Origin: DHVE2 group archaeon | GTDB taxonomy: Archaea; Thermoplasmatota; Thermoplasmata; Thermoplasmatales; Aciduliprofundaceae | Assembly: GCA_015520975.1 (NCBI GenBank) | Contig: WAOZ01000201.1 | Span: 1 to 7,347, forward strand | DNA length: 7,347 bases | Direction: 5' to 3' | Shown here: piece after piece, positions 6,025 through 7,347 of the stretch | Layout of the letters: each line of letters starts with the position of its first letter | Position numbering within the stretch: position 1 is the first letter of the stretch | Made by a program: the position numbers and the translations under genes | The notes under the pieces: model-generated | Told to the model about the DNA's origin: nothing | Database searches by the model: none | The model's input: only the letters and a program-made list of their open reading frames with translations

Positions 6025-7185
6025 ATGACATTAGAACATTGCTATTGTGGGGGCATAATACAGAAATACGATAAAAGCGTTCTGCCACAGGTGAAACCCG
6101 GCAAAATAGAGAGAGTGGCAGCGAAAATAATTGCGAAGTGGCTAAAAAAAGGAAATATGGCCAGAGCGATGAGGGACATACTCCCTTATTCGGGACTTTC
6201 GTACTATGAGAGAAATACGGTGGCTACTATTGTGCACAATGTGGTGCGCTACAAAAAACTTTATGACTATTTGATGGAAAAAAAGGGAATTCCTAATACG
6301 CCATATAACTATGTGAAGTTATCAAAAAATAAGGTATCTTGGGATATGGAGATTCCATATCATATCCAAATATCGGCATCAGAAAAACTTGCAGAAATAC
6401 TCAAAGACAATCCGGAATTTGAGAGAATAATCAATAGAGAACCGCAAACAACGCTCTGTACGAATTTTATAAAAATTACGAGAGAGAATCTTATCGAAAA
6501 TCTGAAACTTGAAGGATTTGAGGCAGAGCCGTATTTACCTGAATCTGCCGTATTAACCGTGCCGGAAGCGAAATATTCTGTGGCTGTGAAAAGCGGGCTT
6601 GCTCATGTGCAGGATGCATCGAGTCAGATGGCTGCAAAGCTGACAGGTGAGCTTGGCGATGCAATCCTTGATTACTGTGCCGGTAATGGCGGTAAAACAC
6701 TGGCTATGGCGAGTATCTTCCGAAATAAAAAGGTGATTTATGCGTATGATATCAATTCGAAAAAACTTGAAACTTTGAAACACCGCTCGCAGATTTACGG
6801 TGCAGATATAAAAATTATGGATAAGCGCGAGGCTATGAAATATGATGTGGTTCTAGTGGACGCACCTTGCAGCGGTGTTGGTGCGGCAGCGCGCAACCCA
6901 GAGGCGAAGTATCAGGAAGATTTTGAAAAATATGCGGATAATCAAATTGCCATACTTGAAGAAGCCAGAAAATATGTAAAAAAAAGCGGTTTTTTGGTTT
7001 ATGTGGTATGCTCATTCACACCTCAGGAAACATCCGGAGTTATTGAAAAATTTCTCAGCGAGAATTCTGAATACACACTTAATACCGAAATTTTTAGCAA
7101 TATTTCAGGTATCGTCAAAACTGATTCTGGCGCGTTCATCACTCTTGGCGATATTCTGTTCATCTCAGTTCTTAAGAAATCTTGA
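6025..7185 (+). CDS. RsmB/NOP-family RNA cytosine-C5 methyltransferase
   Basis: This 386-residue protein should transfer a methyl group from S-adenosylmethionine to C5 of a cytosine in rRNA or tRNA; the target cannot be told from sequence. Residues about 25-90 are helical and resemble the NusB-like RNA-binding region before the catalytic domain of RsmB. The SAM-binding fold begins near HVQDASSQ at 194-201 and has motif I DYCAGNGGKT at 216-225, YDIN at 241-244, motif IV DAPCSG at 279-284 with Cys282, and motif VI VVCSFTPQE at 327-335 with Cys329, the expected nucleophile. Both family cysteines are therefore present, although the residue before Cys329 is Val where most members have Thr. The first 22 residues include His-Cys-Tyr-Cys and look unlike the family; GTG at 6091 is an alternative start giving MKPGKIERVAAK. 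No SD precedes either start. Confidence 0.9.
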   Translation: MTLEHCYCGGIIQKYDKSVLPQVKPGKIERVAAKIIAKWLKKGNMARAMRDILPYSGLSYYERNTVATIVHNVVRYKKLYDYLMEKKGIPNTPYNYVKLSKNKVSWDMEIPYHIQISASEKLAEILKDNPEFERIINREPQTTLCTNFIKITRENLIENLKLEGFEAEPYLPESAVLTVPEAKYSVAVKSGLAHVQDASSQMAAKLTGELGDAILDYCAGNGGKTLAMASIFRNKKVIYAYDINSKKLETLKHRSQIYGADIKIMDKREAMKYDVVLVDAPCSGVGAAARNPEAKYQEDFEKYADNQIAILEEARKYVKKSGFLVYVVCSFTPQETSGVIEKFLSENSEYTLNTEIFSNISGIVKTDSGAFITLGDILFISVLKKS

Positions 7186-7192
7186 TTGTGAA

Positions 7193-7222
7193 ATTTCAAT
7201 CCCAACATGGTGCGATTCTAAC
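7193..7222 (-). repeat. Solitary 30-bp CRISPR-like repeat
   Basis: On the plus strand the unit begins ATTTCAATCCCA, has CATGG in the middle and ends GATTCTAAC. It therefore resembles the common 30-bp archaeal repeat family (recalled from Methanothermobacter and others) that begins with ATTTCAATCCCA and ends GATTTTAAC. On the minus strand it ends in ATTGAAAT, which has the form of the 8-nt crRNA 5' tag, so the canonical orientation is minus. Only one good copy is present: no second copy occurs in the 125 bases to the right, and coding sequence starts 7 nt to the left. It is thus not called an array; it may be a leftover, a zero-spacer locus or a chance likeness. Confidence 0.5.
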
Positions 7223-7254
7223 TAAGGAAATAAAAGATATTATGAGTTAATAAA

Positions 7255-7259
7255 TTTTT
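7255..7259 (+). terminator. Possible oligo-T terminator of the methyltransferase gene
   Basis: Five T following AATAAA, 70 bases after the stop codon at 7185. A short T-run is enough for archaeal RNA polymerase in many cases, but a run this length is common in AT-rich DNA. Confidence 0.3.
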
Positions 7260-7294
7260 CGAATAATAGGGTAAGTTGCAATCCTAGAGAAAAA

Positions 7295-7302
7295 TAAAAT
7301 AT
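7295..7302 (+). promoter_or_regulatory. Possible TATA box for a gene starting at 7319
   Basis: TAAAATAT in an A-rich stretch, centred about 20 bases before the ATG at 7319. The spacing is like that seen for the methyltransferase gene and would give a leaderless or near-leaderless mRNA. AT-richness makes chance matches likely. Confidence 0.25.
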
Positions 7303-7318
7303 GGCACATTTATAGCCA

Positions 7319-7347
7319 ATGAGCAGAAAATTCGATTTGATAAAGAG
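7319..7347 (+). CDS. Possible start of an unidentified gene, cut by the window end
   Basis: An ATG at 7319 opens a frame (MSRKFDLIK) that runs to the end of the window. Nine residues are too few to recognise a family. Support is limited to the upstream TATA-like box and the base-composition change at this point. There is no SD, which fits the other plus-strand genes here. Confidence 0.3.

Larger units (their letters stand above)
7223..7318. other. AT-rich intergenic stretch beside the CRISPR-like repeat
   Basis: This region is strongly AT-rich with no ORF of note. It includes a run of five T at 7255-7259 that could end the methyltransferase transcript, a partial likeness to the repeat start near 7276-7284 (TTGCAATCC), and a TATA-like TAAAATAT at 7295-7302. 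In the canonical minus orientation of the repeat it lies where a CRISPR leader would be. Nothing else is recognised. Confidence 0.4.

Noticed and set aside
6022..6028. CTGATGA at the methyltransferase start, another C-box-like match
   Set aside because: It lacks the purine at the first position and a nearby D box, and it contains the start codon.
7193..7347. A true CRISPR array at the right end
   Set aside because: Only one good repeat is seen and no second copy occurs at a normal spacing, so it is reported as a solitary repeat instead.

Overview
The window is archaeal and chromosomal, most likely euryarchaeal and close to Thermoplasmata. The evidence is a str operon of archaeal type (S12, S7, aEF-2 with a diphthamide-type histidine, aEF-1A, S10), an archaeal DacZ-type diadenylate cyclase, a translin-family protein, TATA-box promoters and Shine-Dalgarno (SD) sites of the GGAGGTGAT kind. 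The EF-1A sequence recalls Thermoplasma EF-1A from memory; a more exact placement, such as an Aciduliprofundum-like lineage, is only a guess.

Layout. Bases 1-215 (+) hold the C-terminus of a translin-family protein cut by the window edge. After a 30-nt gap with a TATA-like box comes dacZ (246-1061, +), which makes cyclic di-AMP. It converges on, and overlaps by 6 bp, the end of the str operon, which occupies the minus strand from 5965 down to 1056 in the order rps12, rps7, fusA (aEF-2), tuf (aEF-1A), rps10. A promoter lies before rps12, and a second TATA box lies in the fusA-tuf gap. Reading away from rps12 is an RsmB/NOP-type RNA cytosine-C5 methyltransferase (6025-7185, +). The 59-nt gap between them holds one TATA element that could serve both directions. 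Bases 7186-7318 have no clear gene but contain one 30-bp sequence that looks like an archaeal CRISPR repeat, 7 nt after the methyltransferase stop. An ATG at 7319 may open another gene that leaves the window.

How the genes fit together. The minus-strand genes supply the decoding centre (S12), the 30S head (S7, S10) and the two GTPase elongation factors. The methyltransferase is probably an rRNA or tRNA modification enzyme, so it fits the translation theme. DacZ and translin belong to nucleotide signalling and nucleic-acid metabolism, and no direct link between them is shown by the sequence. The str genes carry good SD motifs, whereas dacZ and the methyltransferase lack them and look leaderless or nearly so.

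Most of the window is conserved housekeeping DNA. The observations most worth a second look are the solitary CRISPR-like repeat with its AT-rich flank, the overlapping convergent stops of dacZ and rps10, an SD-like site inside dacZ at the linker/cyclase-domain boundary, and the shared divergent promoter. I see no complete new multigene system.
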